The notes under the pieces: model-generated
What the model saw: only the letters and a program-made list of their open reading frames with translations
What the model was told of the DNA's origin: nothing
The model's database searches: none
Shown here: positions 1-8,444 of the stretch, piece by piece
Layout: each line of letters starts with the position of its first letter
How positions within the stretch are numbered: position 1 is the first letter of the stretch
Assembly: GCA_017427775.1 (NCBI GenBank)
Contig: JAFRSD010000017.1
Span: 62,001-126,000 of the forward strand
Source of the DNA: Lachnospiraceae bacterium
GTDB lineage: Bacteria > Bacillota > Clostridia > Lachnospirales > Lachnospiraceae
Direction of reading: 5' to 3'
DNA: 64,000 bases
Translations under genes and position numbers: made by a program

Positions 1-562
1 CGTCCTCTTCCTCGGTTTCCTCATCACGGAAGCGGTAGCGGTTTCTGCGGAGCGATCCGAGGATGATCAGCAGAACGAGGATCATTCCCGCGCCGAGATA
101 CAGCCATTCCCGCGCAACGCCCGGAATCAGTCCGCTTAGCGAAAAGAATCCCTTCCGCTCCGCAAGATAGCAGCCGATCACGGTAAGAAGCAGAAGCACC
201 GCGATCAAATCAACAAAACCGAACATCGTCCGTGACGGATCGACATCCGAAACCAGTTCCACATCAAGCGTTTCCGCCAGTTCATACGCGCCCTTCGTAA
301 AGCTCGCGTTCGTGATCACCATCGCCCGGTCGCACCCGTAAAAGGTCGCACCGGCATATACCTCCTGGACGGCTTTGTTGCCGACCGGAGTGGCATAGTA
401 TTTGCACTGCACGGCGTAAGTCTTGCGACGCTTCTTCGCAAGGATATCGACGCCCTGGTCTCGGCTCGCCTTCGTCACGCGCACTTTCCGAAAGCCTTTC
501 CGCCGCAAATATTCCGCGCACACTTTCTCATATTCATATCCGTCTATAGCTTTCCGGCTCAT
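1..562 (-). CDS. Mrr-like restriction endonuclease domain protein with membrane segments (partial)
   Basis: The gene runs off the left edge; about 187 codons are visible. The start is the ATG at 562, chosen because it opens the domain-containing frame and follows a purine-rich RBS (AAGGGGG). Residues 1-115 look like an Mrr_cat / type IV restriction endonuclease fold: an N-terminal helix (YEYEKVCAEYL), then DQGVDILA and YAVQCKYY, which fit the catalytic D...QxK pattern, then a conserved 'AMVITNASFTKGAYELA'. Two hydrophobic helices follow (about residues 125-140 and 155-175), then a basic and acidic tail. Known family members cleave foreign or modified DNA; the membrane-anchored form is common in Firmicutes and its substrate is unclear. 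The rest of the protein is not visible. Confidence 0.8.
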   Translation of the reverse strand, partial: MSRKAIDGYEYEKVCAEYLRRKGFRKVRVTKASRDQGVDILAKKRRKTYAVQCKYYATPVGNKAVQEVYAGATFYGCDRAMVITNASFTKGAYELAETLDVELVSDVDPSRTMFGFVDLIAVLLLLTVIGCYLAERKGFFSLSGLIPGVAREWLYLGAGMILVLLIILGSLRRNRYRFRDEETEEED

Positions 563-590
563 ACATCGCGGCCCCCTTACCGCTCCCAGT

Positions 591-619
591 ATTATACCAT
601 ACCGCCTATGCAGGCGCAA
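591..619 (-). promoter_or_regulatory. Promoter of the Mrr-like gene
   Basis: Read on the minus strand: -35 TTGCGC (614-619), a 17-base spacer and a perfect -10 TATAAT (591-596), about 30 bases before the ATG. It lies back to back with the promoter of the thioredoxin gene. Confidence 0.6.
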
Positions 620-627
620 TTCCCATG

Positions 628-656
628 TGGAATCCCTCGGGAAAATGTGTTATAAT
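628..656 (+). promoter_or_regulatory. Extended -10 promoter for the thioredoxin / polyferredoxin genes
   Basis: TATAAT at 651-656 is preceded directly by GGGAAAATGTGT, giving an extended -10. The -35 position (TGGAAT, 17-base spacer) is weak. The same GGGAAAATGTG block occurs in other promoters of this window. The leader that follows contains a perfect 8-bp hairpin (AACGGCAG at 667-674 with CTGCCGTT at 684-691). Confidence 0.5.
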
Positions 657-748
657 GTGCCTCGGTAACGGCAGGAATTACATCTGCCGTTCAATCCGGC
701 TCTGCCGGGGAAAGGATATGCCGGCTTCCGGGACCGGCCTCGAAAAAC

Positions 749-1375
749 ATGAAAAAACGAATTAACGGACTTCGTCCGATGACTGGATTACTTCTTGTAT
801 TCATACTCTGCGCAGCCGTCTTCACAAGTTGCGGGACGCCCGCCGGGAATGACATAACCAAGGCTCCCACGAGCGAGGTCTCCGAGCCGACCGAAAAGCC
901 TGAGAAGTTTCCCAACCGCCCGAATGCTGACAGGAATACAGGCAAGAAGAAGGAACTGGCGGAAGGGGATGTTGCTCCCGAATTCAGCGTTATCCTTCTT
1001 GACGGAACAACGTTCCGTATGTCAGACCATGACGAGGGAACGGTTCTTCTCAATTTCTGGGCGACCTGGTGCGGCCCCTGCGTTAAGGAAATGCCCGATC
1101 TTCAGAAACTCGCGAATGACGGTATCGAAGGCTTCACCGTCTGCTGCTTAAGCGTAAGCGATCCCATCACCGACGTGAAGCAGTTCTGCTCACAGAGTTC
1201 GTACAGCGAGTCCCTTTTCTCTACCGCAGCCGGAACCTCCATCGGGGACTACTATCCGAGCGACTACATTCCGTACACGCTTCTCATAAAAGACGGCGTC
1301 ATCAAGAAGATTTATGTCGGTTCCCGCACCTATCAGGACTACCGTAAAGATGTGGATTCCGTATTGGGAAAATGA
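749..1375 (+). CDS. TlpA/ResA-like thioredoxin-fold lipoprotein
   Basis: A 208-residue protein. Residues 1-28 form a lipoprotein signal peptide ending in a lipobox with Cys28 (VFTSC), so it is probably tethered outside the membrane. An acidic, Pro/Thr/Lys linker follows to about residue 75. The AhpC/TSA-type thioredoxin fold carries the redox motif WCGPC at residues 107-111. Family members reduce or exchange disulfides outside the cell and draw electrons from a membrane partner. The polyferredoxin gene starts 52 bases downstream on the same strand and probably supplies those electrons; this is an inference from adjacency. There is no clear RBS at this ATG, but it gives a normal signal peptide; the next ATG (779) is an alternative. 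Confidence 0.85.
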   Translation: MKKRINGLRPMTGLLLVFILCAAVFTSCGTPAGNDITKAPTSEVSEPTEKPEKFPNRPNADRNTGKKKELAEGDVAPEFSVILLDGTTFRMSDHDEGTVLLNFWATWCGPCVKEMPDLQKLANDGIEGFTVCCLSVSDPITDVKQFCSQSSYSESLFSTAAGTSIGDYYPSDYIPYTLLIKDGVIKKIYVGSRTYQDYRKDVDSVLGK

Positions 1376-1427
1376 TTCTCCTCCCGCGGTATTCATACTG
1401 CCGCAGCACATCCGAAAGGACGATCTC

Positions 1428-2435
1428 ATGACTGAAGAACCGAAGAAACAAAGCCGCTTTCCAAAAAGACATTATGTCCAGCTGATGGCTGCGGTTCTTT
1501 ATAACTGCAACTTCCGCGGATTTGCCGAAGGAAAGATTTATAAAGGCGACACGAAAGGCGTCTGCGTGCCGGGGCTTAACTGCTATTCCTGCCCGGGTGC
1601 CGTCGCGTCATGTCCTCTCGGCAGCCTCCAGACGGCTCTCGTCGGTTCACGCTACCGGATTCCTTACTATATCCTCGGTACCATTCTGCTGTTCGGTCTC
1701 TTTCTCGGACGGTTCGTCTGCGGCTTCCTGTGTCCGTTCGGACTGATTCAGGATCTTCTGCATAAGATTCCCGTTCCGAAGATCAAAAAAAGCCGCGTGA
1801 CGCGGTTTCTGTCGCTGTTTAAGTATGTTGTACTGTTCGTATTTGTCCTGCTCATTCCGCTCTGGAAGCTGGCGCCGGGCTTTTGCAAATATATATGCCC
1901 CGCGGGAACATTTGAAGCAGGCCTCCCTCTTGTTTTCAAGAATGCCTTTCTGCGGACGCTGACCGGGCGGCTCTTTACATGGAAGGTGTTCCTGCTCTGC
2001 GTATTCCTTCTGCTGTGCATCTTCTGCTTCCGTGCGTTCTGCCGTTTCGTATGTCCGCTCGGCGCGATATATTCGTTCTTTCAGCCGGTCGCGATATTCG
2101 GGATCCGTGTGGACCCGGACCGCTGCACTCATTGTAACGCCTGCGTCGCGGCCTGCCCGATGGATATCAAAAAGGTCCGTGACCGCGAATGCATCCACTG
2201 CGGACAATGCGTCTCTTCCTGTCCGGAGGGCGCGATTCATTACGGCTTCCGCGATTCCGTAATCAGGCCGGAGCGGCCGTTCCAAGAATCCAGGAGGCTT
2301 CTGCTTCTGATCCTCCGCGTGGTGCTCCTTTTGACCGGAGCCGCTCTTCTTGCAGCCGGACTGTTCGGCGGCGGATTTGAGGATGTTCTCAATAAAGCGA
2401 TCCGGATCTGCCATGAGTGCATCGGGATCGGTTGA
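1428..2435 (+). CDS. Polytopic 4Fe-4S binding protein (NapH/CcoG-like polyferredoxin)
   Basis: A 335-residue protein. The start is the ATG at 1428, after GAAAGGACG; the open frame extends upstream but overlaps the previous gene. Several hydrophobic segments alternate with cysteine motifs: CYSCPGAVASCP near residue 45, CGFLCPFG and CKYICPAG in the membrane part, CRFVCPLGA, and two classic ferredoxin clusters near the C-terminus (CTHCNACVAACP and CIHCGQCVSSCP). A C-terminal hydrophobic helix follows. This is the NapH/RdxA type of membrane electron carrier. Next to a TlpA-like thioredoxin it probably moves electrons across the membrane to an extracellular thiol protein, but no acceptor can be proven from sequence. 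Confidence 0.85.
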   Translation: MTEEPKKQSRFPKRHYVQLMAAVLYNCNFRGFAEGKIYKGDTKGVCVPGLNCYSCPGAVASCPLGSLQTALVGSRYRIPYYILGTILLFGLFLGRFVCGFLCPFGLIQDLLHKIPVPKIKKSRVTRFLSLFKYVVLFVFVLLIPLWKLAPGFCKYICPAGTFEAGLPLVFKNAFLRTLTGRLFTWKVFLLCVFLLLCIFCFRAFCRFVCPLGAIYSFFQPVAIFGIRVDPDRCTHCNACVAACPMDIKKVRDRECIHCGQCVSSCPEGAIHYGFRDSVIRPERPFQESRRLLLLILRVVLLLTGAALLAAGLFGGGFEDVLNKAIRICHECIGIG

Positions 2436-2458
2436 GGATTCGCAACGATACATAACGA

Positions 2459-2506
2459 GAATCCGGCGGGATTCAGTCTTTCGACTGTTCCCACCGGATT
2501 CTTTTT
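2459..2506 (+). terminator. Rho-independent terminator after the polyferredoxin gene
   Basis: A 13-bp stem (2459-2471 with 2489-2501, one mismatch) encloses a second small hairpin (CAGTC/GACTG) and is followed by TTTTT. It fills the space between two convergent genes and touches the stop codon of the ABC gene on the other strand. Confidence 0.75.
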
Positions 2507-4874
2507 ACCAAATCTCGACTTTCGTTGCGAACCGGTTCATGACCGCCCGGTCATGCGTGATGAAAATGTAGGTCAGATGATACCGGTTATGAAGTTCTGT
2601 AAGAAGCGCCAGGATCTGCTCCTGCACGGTCACGTCAAGTGCCGATACCGGCTCGTCCAGAACGAGTATCTCGGGCTGCGACATCAATGCCATACCGATC
2701 GCGACACGCTGCCGCTGTCCGCCGGAAAGTTCCGTGATCTTCCTCTCGTCGTAATCCTCCGGAAGACCGATCGACAGGAGCATCTCCTTTGCCCTCGCCC
2801 TTCGCTCCTCCTTCGGCACCTTACGGATCCGAAGCGGCTCTTCCAGAAGCCAGAGCACCGATTTCTGCGGGTTTAAACTCCCGTACGGATCCTGGAATAC
2901 CATTCCGACTTTTCCTTTGATCTCCATCGTTCCGACCAGCGGCCTTAACAGTCCGCACAGGCATTTTGCAAGCGTGGACTTTCCGGAACCGCTTCGTCCG
3001 ACGATTCCGTATACCTCGCCGCGTTTCACGGAAAGGTTATAGTTTTCAAGCACCTTCGTGCGGTACCGTAACGGCTTGAAGCCCCGCATCCTTCCGAATG
3101 CCATGTGCAGGTGGGAAACCTTCACAATCTCCTCCGAATCTGCGGGAACCTCCATCTTCTTTGTGAAATCCGCGCCCTCCGAAGCCGCAATCAGCTGCTT
3201 CGTGTAATCCTCCTTCGGCGTCTCGAAGATCTCGTCCGCTTTGCCTTCCTCCACCACAATTCCGTTATGGAATACCATAACGCGGTCACAAAGCCTCTTC
3301 ACGATTCCGAGGTCATGGGAAATGAACAGGATCGCGGTTTTATATTTCTTCTGCAGTCTCTCGAGAAGTGCCAGGATCTGCTCCTGCGTCTCCGCGTCAA
3401 GTGCCGTTGTCGGCTCGTCGCAGATCAGCACCTTCGGATGGTTGAGCATCGCCATCGCGATCATGATACGCTGCCGCTGCCCGCCGGAAAGCTTCGACGG
3501 ATAACTGGAAAGAATGCGGTCCGTATCCTGCAGATCGACCTCGAGGAGTGCCTCCGTAAGTCTTGCCTGCACTTCCTCCTTGGCCGGCTTATGTTCGCCG
3601 TGCGTAAGCATCTCGGCCATCTGCCGGCGAATCTTCATGGAAGGATTCAGCGACGACATCGGCTCCTGGAATACCATTGCGATCTCCGCCCCGCGGTAGC
3701 GCTGCATCTCCTTCGCGTTGTAATGGGACATATCCACCCTGTGGAAGCCCTTTTCATCTTTGTATGTGACGGAAATGTCTCCGATCGCGGCACCTTTCTC
3801 GGGCAGCAGGTGCATCACCGAAAGCGCCGTAACGCTCTTTCCGCTTCCCGACTCGCCGACGATCCCGAGCTTCTCGCCCGGCTTCATGCTAAACGAGATC
3901 CCATGCACAACTTCATTCGGCGCATTTGTCTCTGAGGCAAATGCGATACGCAGGTCCTTCACCGTAAGAACCGAGGAGACATCCTCTGTTTCCGCATTCC
4001 GTGCAGATTCCTCCGGATGCTTCTCACGCAGGAACCGGCGGATATTTCTGCGCGCCTTGACCGGGTCCTCCGTATCGGCGGAGTTGCCGGAATAAACGTC
4101 GCTGATCAACGTAACACCGAGTACGCAGAGCGCCAGAATGATACCCGGGAACAGTACCGTCCACGGTGCGAGACGCAGATAACTCTGTCCTTCGCTGAGC
4201 ATTCTTCCGAGACTGGCTTTCGGCGGCTGTACGCCGAGTCCGAGGTAGCTGAGTCCTGCCTCGGCAAGCACCGCGTTATTAAAGCCGACCGCCATCGTCA
4301 CAAGAAGTGTCGCGCGGATATTCGGCAGGATATGAACGAACAGGATGCGCATTTTCCCTGCGCCGAGGAGTTTCGCGTTCGCGACATAATCCATCGGAAC
4401 CTGCTTCTTGATCTCACTTCGCACAACACGGGCGATACTCGGGATAAACAGGATTCCGAGAGCCAGGATGACATTCTTCTCGCCTGTGCCGAAGATGCAT
4501 ACAAGGACAAGCGCCAGCAGGATGCTCGGGAACGCCAGCAGACTGTCGTTGATACGCATGACGATCGTATCGAAAAGGCCGCCGAAGAAACCGGCAAGTG
4601 CGCCGATCACGGTACCGATCACGCCGCCGATCAGAATCGTCGCGGCGCCGATCAAAAAGGACGTTCTCGCGCCGACCATCACGCGGCTCAGCACATCGCG
4701 GCCCAGCTGGTCCGTGCCGAACGGGTGCGCAAGAGACGGTCCGTGGTTCTTCAATGCCGCATTGATCGCGGTCGGGTCATACGGCGTACGGAACAGTCCC
4801 CACAGCACGAGAAGCGCGGTCAGGCCGAGGAATAAGCCGCCGCAGATAAAGTTAAAGGAGCGGTATTTCTTCAT
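2505..4874 (-). CDS. Peptide ABC importer: permease fused to two ATPase domains (OppC-OppD-OppF type)
   Basis: A 789-residue fusion. Residues 1-265 are a DppC/OppC permease with the HPFGTDQLGRDV entry motif, several membrane helices and an EAA-type loop. Residues about 303-565 are an OppD-type ATPase (Walker A GESGSGKS, signature LSGGQRQR, Walker B VLICDEPTTALD, H-loop FISHD). Residues about 586-789 are an OppF-type ATPase (GRSGSGKST, LSGGQRQR, LVLDEPVSALD, ITHD). The last ATPase stops about 20 residues after the H-loop, so it lacks the usual C-terminal oligopeptide-binding tail. It overlaps the upstream permease by 4 bases. It should power uptake of peptides or nickel-like ligands; the substrate is unknown. 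Confidence 0.9.
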   Translation of the reverse strand: MKKYRSFNFICGGLFLGLTALLVLWGLFRTPYDPTAINAALKNHGPSLAHPFGTDQLGRDVLSRVMVGARTSFLIGAATILIGGVIGTVIGALAGFFGGLFDTIVMRINDSLLAFPSILLALVLVCIFGTGEKNVILALGILFIPSIARVVRSEIKKQVPMDYVANAKLLGAGKMRILFVHILPNIRATLLVTMAVGFNNAVLAEAGLSYLGLGVQPPKASLGRMLSEGQSYLRLAPWTVLFPGIILALCVLGVTLISDVYSGNSADTEDPVKARRNIRRFLREKHPEESARNAETEDVSSVLTVKDLRIAFASETNAPNEVVHGISFSMKPGEKLGIVGESGSGKSVTALSVMHLLPEKGAAIGDISVTYKDEKGFHRVDMSHYNAKEMQRYRGAEIAMVFQEPMSSLNPSMKIRRQMAEMLTHGEHKPAKEEVQARLTEALLEVDLQDTDRILSSYPSKLSGGQRQRIMIAMAMLNHPKVLICDEPTTALDAETQEQILALLERLQKKYKTAILFISHDLGIVKRLCDRVMVFHNGIVVEEGKADEIFETPKEDYTKQLIAASEGADFTKKMEVPADSEEIVKVSHLHMAFGRMRGFKPLRYRTKVLENYNLSVKRGEVYGIVGRSGSGKSTLAKCLCGLLRPLVGTMEIKGKVGMVFQDPYGSLNPQKSVLWLLEEPLRIRKVPKEERRARAKEMLLSIGLPEDYDERKITELSGGQRQRVAIGMALMSQPEILVLDEPVSALDVTVQEQILALLTELHNRYHLTYIFITHDRAVMNRFATKVEIW

Positions 4875-5800
4875 TCCGTCTCGCCCCCCTTCTGCACCAG
4901 CGATTCAATCACGCCATTCAGGACGATGACGACAATGCCGATGTAAAGCACGAGCGCCTGCACCACATCATAGTCGCGGTTCGCGACCGAACTTACCAGC
5001 AGACGTCCGAGGCCGTTCACGCCGAACACCTGCTCAATGACAATGCTTCCGGCTACAATCTCCGAAACGATAACGCCCAGGAACGTCACCGAAGCGGCAA
5101 GCGCGTTCGGCATCAGATGCTTACCGATGATCTCCCATTCGCCGATGCCCTTGCTCCGCGCCGTACGGACGTAGTCCTTCTGCTTTTCCGTAAGAAGGGC
5201 GCTCCGCAGGAACCGGACAGTCATCGCGACCTTCGGAAGGGCAATGGAAAGCGCCGGGAAGAACAGATACGCAAGGCACGCGCCGAGACCTTCGTCATAG
5301 GAGACGAACGCGCCCGGAATGAAGAGCTTAAGCCCGATGCCGAGCACAACCGAAACGACAATACCGAGGAAGAACCCCGGGATTGCCATAAACGTCTGGT
5401 TTACAAACACGCCGAAGCGGTCCCCTACGCTTCCCGGATAGCGGGCATAGAGCATGCCGAGCGGGAAGGACAGGACAAGAATGATGGCAAATGCGACACC
5501 TGCCAGCAGCAGCGTGTTCGGGAGCATTTGCTTAAAAAGGTCCGAAACCGGGCAGCGGAACCGGATCGACGTACCGAGGTCGCCGTGCAGAACGCCTTTC
5601 ACCCAGCGTCCGTAACGTACGAGCACGTTGTCGTTCAGTCCCATCTCCTCACGGAGTGCTTCCACCTGTTCGGGCGTCGCGTCGGTTCCGAGTCTTGCCT
5701 GCGCAGCGTCGCCCGGGAGGATGGCAAATGCCAGAAAAGTAACAAAAGAGAGCACCACAACAGCAGCTGCCATCGATAGAATCTTTCTCGCTGCCTTCAT
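4871..5800 (-). CDS. Peptide ABC transporter permease, DppB/OppB family
   Basis: 309 residues with an N-terminal membrane anchor, the extracellular loop typical of DppB (DATPEQVEALREEMGL, then YGRWVKGVLHGDLG), and a binding-protein-dependent permease core with five more helices. The motif RTARSKGIGEWEIIGKHLMPNA is the coupling loop that contacts the ATPase. The ATG at 5800 follows AGGAGGGAGC. It lies 19 bases after the substrate-binding protein gene and overlaps the fused permease/ATPase gene by 4 bases, so the three genes form one operon and together make a complete importer. Confidence 0.92.
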   Translation of the reverse strand: MKAARKILSMAAAVVVLSFVTFLAFAILPGDAAQARLGTDATPEQVEALREEMGLNDNVLVRYGRWVKGVLHGDLGTSIRFRCPVSDLFKQMLPNTLLLAGVAFAIILVLSFPLGMLYARYPGSVGDRFGVFVNQTFMAIPGFFLGIVVSVVLGIGLKLFIPGAFVSYDEGLGACLAYLFFPALSIALPKVAMTVRFLRSALLTEKQKDYVRTARSKGIGEWEIIGKHLMPNALAASVTFLGVIVSEIVAGSIVIEQVFGVNGLGRLLVSSVANRDYDVVQALVLYIGIVVIVLNGVIESLVQKGGETE

Positions 5801-5819
5801 GGTGCTCCCTCCTTCTGTT

Positions 5820-7340
5820 TTATCGTTCGGCTTTCTTCAAAGCCGCCATATCCTGTACATAAACCGGATAGAACTTATATCCGGCGAGGCCTTTCTTTAC
5901 GGCAACCATCAGAGACGGACTCTGCAGGAATACCGAAGCGGCATCGTCCGCAAGACACTGCTGTGCCTGCGCGTACAGTTCCTTCTTCTTCGCCTCGTCG
6001 GTAGTCGCCATGGCTTCCTTATAGAGGCTGTCGAATTTGCTGCTTTCGTAGTTGATGAAATTCTTTGCGGTTCCGCCGATGTAATATTTCAGAATATCAC
6101 TCGGTGCGAGCTGCGAATCCAGACCGATGATCGTCGACTCAAACTGATGTCCCTGATATACATCCGAAATCCAGCTTGCCCACTCGATCAGCTGAATGTT
6201 CATCGTGATCCCGACCTTCTTCAGCTGGGATACGAGAATTTCAGCAGTCTGTACATGATAGGAATAGTTCGAAGGAACGGAACAGGTGAATGTAAATCCG
6301 TTCTCGTATCCGGCTTCCTTCAGAAGCTGCTTCGCCTTTTCCGGATCGTAATTGTACGTGTTGGTGCAGTTTTCGTTGAAGTAGCTCTTGAAACTTGCAT
6401 ATACGCCGCTTCCGATCTTGGCGCCCTTGCCGCCGTTCAGCATCTGCAGGATCTCATCCTTGTCAATCGCGTAGTTCATCGCCTGACGAACCTTGATATC
6501 ATCAAACGGCTTAACCTTGTTGTTCAGGAACAATCCCTGTACAAGGCTCATCTCGCCGACTTCGATGTTGTACTGATCCTTCAGCTGCTCCGCCTGATCG
6601 ACGGTCAGATAAGGAAATACATCGATCTCACCTGCCTGCAGCTTCAGAAACGCCGCATCGGTGCTCTCGGAGATGGAAAATGTGACTTTGTCAAAATGTG
6701 CCTTCGTTCCGTAATAATCCTTGTTCTTCTCCATGACAAAGCTCTTCATGGGAGTGTACGATACGAAACGGAAAGGACCGGTACCGACCGGCTTGGTCTT
6801 CTGGTCGGTATAATCTTTCGGAATGATGCTGCAGGTAAGATACCCGATCAGCTCCGTGTTGGCTTCCTTAAGATGAATGGTAACGTAATCGGCTCCATCC
6901 TTCTGTTCGGCAGTAATGTCGGAAATAATAGAAAGCGCGGCCACTACCCGCACCTCCGGATCGGAGGTCTCAAGCATGCCCGCACAACGCTTCAGAGAAT
7001 ATATAACGTCCTCTGCCGTAACCGTCTTTCCGTTGTGGAACTTCACACCTTTACGTAACTTGAAAGTGTACGCCGTTCCATCCTCGGAAATCAGATAATT
7101 CTCTGCTACAGCAGGGACGAGATTGCCGTTTTCATCCGGTTTAACCAAACCTTCAAAAATATTATACAGCACTTCTTTAGTTCCTGCCGCTACCGCTTTG
7201 TGAGGGTCAAGACTATCCAAATCCTGTGTGATTCCGACTGTTACCGAACCATTACCGCCTTTCTTTGTGCCGCCTTTACATCCGGAAAGTGCAGCCGCCG
7301 AAACGGTAACAAGGAGAGCCATGAGAATCAGTTTCTTCAT
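5820..7340 (-). CDS. Peptide/nickel ABC transporter substrate-binding lipoprotein (SBP_bac_5)
   Basis: 506 residues. The signal peptide ends in ALSGC with lipid-anchored Cys21. The family-5 solute-binding signature follows: DLDSLDPHKAV, VLYNIFEGLVK, YTFKLRKGVKFHNGKTVTAEDV and a large two-lobe domain to the end. It should capture a peptide-like ligand outside the membrane and hand it to the permeases encoded downstream. It is the first gene of the three-gene operon, with an RBS GGAGG and its own promoter. Ligand specificity cannot be read from sequence. Confidence 0.92.
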   Translation of the reverse strand: MKKLILMALLVTVSAAALSGCKGGTKKGGNGSVTVGITQDLDSLDPHKAVAAGTKEVLYNIFEGLVKPDENGNLVPAVAENYLISEDGTAYTFKLRKGVKFHNGKTVTAEDVIYSLKRCAGMLETSDPEVRVVAALSIISDITAEQKDGADYVTIHLKEANTELIGYLTCSIIPKDYTDQKTKPVGTGPFRFVSYTPMKSFVMEKNKDYYGTKAHFDKVTFSISESTDAAFLKLQAGEIDVFPYLTVDQAEQLKDQYNIEVGEMSLVQGLFLNNKVKPFDDIKVRQAMNYAIDKDEILQMLNGGKGAKIGSGVYASFKSYFNENCTNTYNYDPEKAKQLLKEAGYENGFTFTCSVPSNYSYHVQTAEILVSQLKKVGITMNIQLIEWASWISDVYQGHQFESTIIGLDSQLAPSDILKYYIGGTAKNFINYESSKFDSLYKEAMATTDEAKKKELYAQAQQCLADDAASVFLQSPSLMVAVKKGLAGYKFYPVYVQDMAALKKAER

Positions 7341-7391
7341 GTTTCCTCCTTCGCGGCATTAGGGATGCCGCATGCTTCGATTTACAAGCGT

Positions 7392-7419
7392 ATCATAACA
7401 CATTTTCCCGGGAATGCAA
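7392..7419 (-). promoter_or_regulatory. Promoter of the peptide importer operon
   Basis: Minus strand: TTGCAT (7414-7419), 16-base spacer, TATGAT (7392-7397). The spacer contains GGGAAAATGTG directly before the -10, the element shared with other promoters in the window. Confidence 0.55.
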
Positions 7420-7471
7420 GCATTATTTCCTTTTGGATATGTCAACGGAATGTGAAATCTGTTCGGATTCC

Positions 7472-7500
7472 TTGCGGCTTTCGGGAAAATGTGTTACGAT
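7472..7500 (+). promoter_or_regulatory. Promoter of the DUF2927-like lipoprotein gene
   Basis: TTGCGG (7472-7477), 17-base spacer with GGGAAAATGTGT, and TACGAT (7495-7500), about 20 bases before the ATG. It diverges from the importer promoter. Confidence 0.5.
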
Positions 7501-7521
7501 ATTTGCCACGGGGGTAAGACT

Positions 7522-8373
7522 ATGAAAAAACTGCTGTTGATCCTCTGCATCCTTTCGGCATTACTGTTTTGTTACGGATGCAGCGGTCAGGATAACGAAA
7601 TAACGCCCGGCGCGAGGCGGAGAGCTTCCGAAGCAACACCGGCTCCGACGGTCACGCCTTCCGAAGCACCGACGGTCACGCCGACGCCGACCGTAACGCC
7701 GACACCGACCGCGACACCGGTACCGACCGGCTTTTCCGACAATAAAATGCATCCCGAGGCATATGGCTATACGGCGGAGGAAGTTCTTTCATACTTCCTC
7801 GAAACGGGACTTCAGGCGGAATATACGGGCGGCAGGGATTATAATTATATCAAGAAGTGGTTAAAACCGGTTATCGTTAAAGCGGAGGGCAATCCCGACG
7901 AAGACGATTATGCGGTTATGAATAAACTTTTCGATGGGCTGAATAAGGTACCCGGATTTCCGGGCATCCGCTTTGCGGATGACGGTGAGGATGCCTGCCT
8001 TGTCATACGGTTTCTTGATGACGAAAGCTATAAGCAGTACGCCTATGAGGCGATCGGCGATATCTATACCGACGGTTATTCGCTGATCTGGTTTTTGAGC
8101 GGTGAGATTTCCAAAGCGGAGATCGGGATCCGCACAAGTCTGACGCGCACGAATAAGAATCATGTGATCTTAGAGGAGATCGTGCAGTCGCTCGGCATAC
8201 AGAATGACAGTTACTCCCACCCGGACAGCCTGTTTTATCAGGGCTACAACGAGCCACAGGAACCGACCGTTCTCGACTGGCTTCTCGTGGAATTCATGTA
8301 CCGCGACGAGATCAAACCGCTGATGCGTGCCGAGGATGTTATGGAAGCCGCCCGGCTTATTTTCGCATACTGA
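7522..8373 (+). CDS. DUF2927-like lipoprotein with Pro/Thr-rich linker
   Basis: 283 residues from the ATG at 7522 (RBS GGGGGTAAG). The signal peptide ends at the lipobox YGC (Cys20). Residues about 38-70 are a low-complexity linker of TVTPTPT-type repeats, which spaces the domain from the membrane. The globular part has the layout of DUF2927: 'WLKPVIVKAEG' near the start, a central beta region, a conserved Glu in 'ILEEIVQSLGIQNDS', and a C-terminal 'LDWLLVEFMYRDEIKPLM'. DUF2927 proteins are secreted and have no settled function; the ILEE...LGI part resembles the helix of a metzincin-like fold, but no HExxH zinc motif is present. Confidence 0.65.
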   Translation: MKKLLLILCILSALLFCYGCSGQDNEITPGARRRASEATPAPTVTPSEAPTVTPTPTVTPTPTATPVPTGFSDNKMHPEAYGYTAEEVLSYFLETGLQAEYTGGRDYNYIKKWLKPVIVKAEGNPDEDDYAVMNKLFDGLNKVPGFPGIRFADDGEDACLVIRFLDDESYKQYAYEAIGDIYTDGYSLIWFLSGEISKAEIGIRTSLTRTNKNHVILEEIVQSLGIQNDSYSHPDSLFYQGYNEPQEPTVLDWLLVEFMYRDEIKPLMRAEDVMEAARLIFAY

Positions 8374-8405
8374 TTTGCGGTGGGAACGCCGTAACCGCTA
8401 AACCG

Positions 8406-8425
8406 GTTTCCAACCGGAAACTTTT
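8406..8425 (+). terminator. Possible weak terminator or attenuating hairpin
   Basis: GTTTCC and GGAAAC form a 6-bp stem with a 4-base loop, followed by TTTT. It sits between the lipoprotein gene and the next gene, so it may lower read-through. Confidence 0.3.
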
Positions 8426-8444
8426 GATAAGAAAAGAGGACGCC

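Noticed and set aside
282..521. Short open frame on the minus strand overlapping the first gene
   Set aside because: It is a shifted-frame shadow. The frame starting at 562 contains the Mrr-like domain and continues to the window edge.
7640..7730. GC-rich tandem repeat as a CRISPR or microsatellite
   Set aside because: It encodes the Thr-Pro linker of a lipoprotein; similar linkers occur in two other lipoproteins here.
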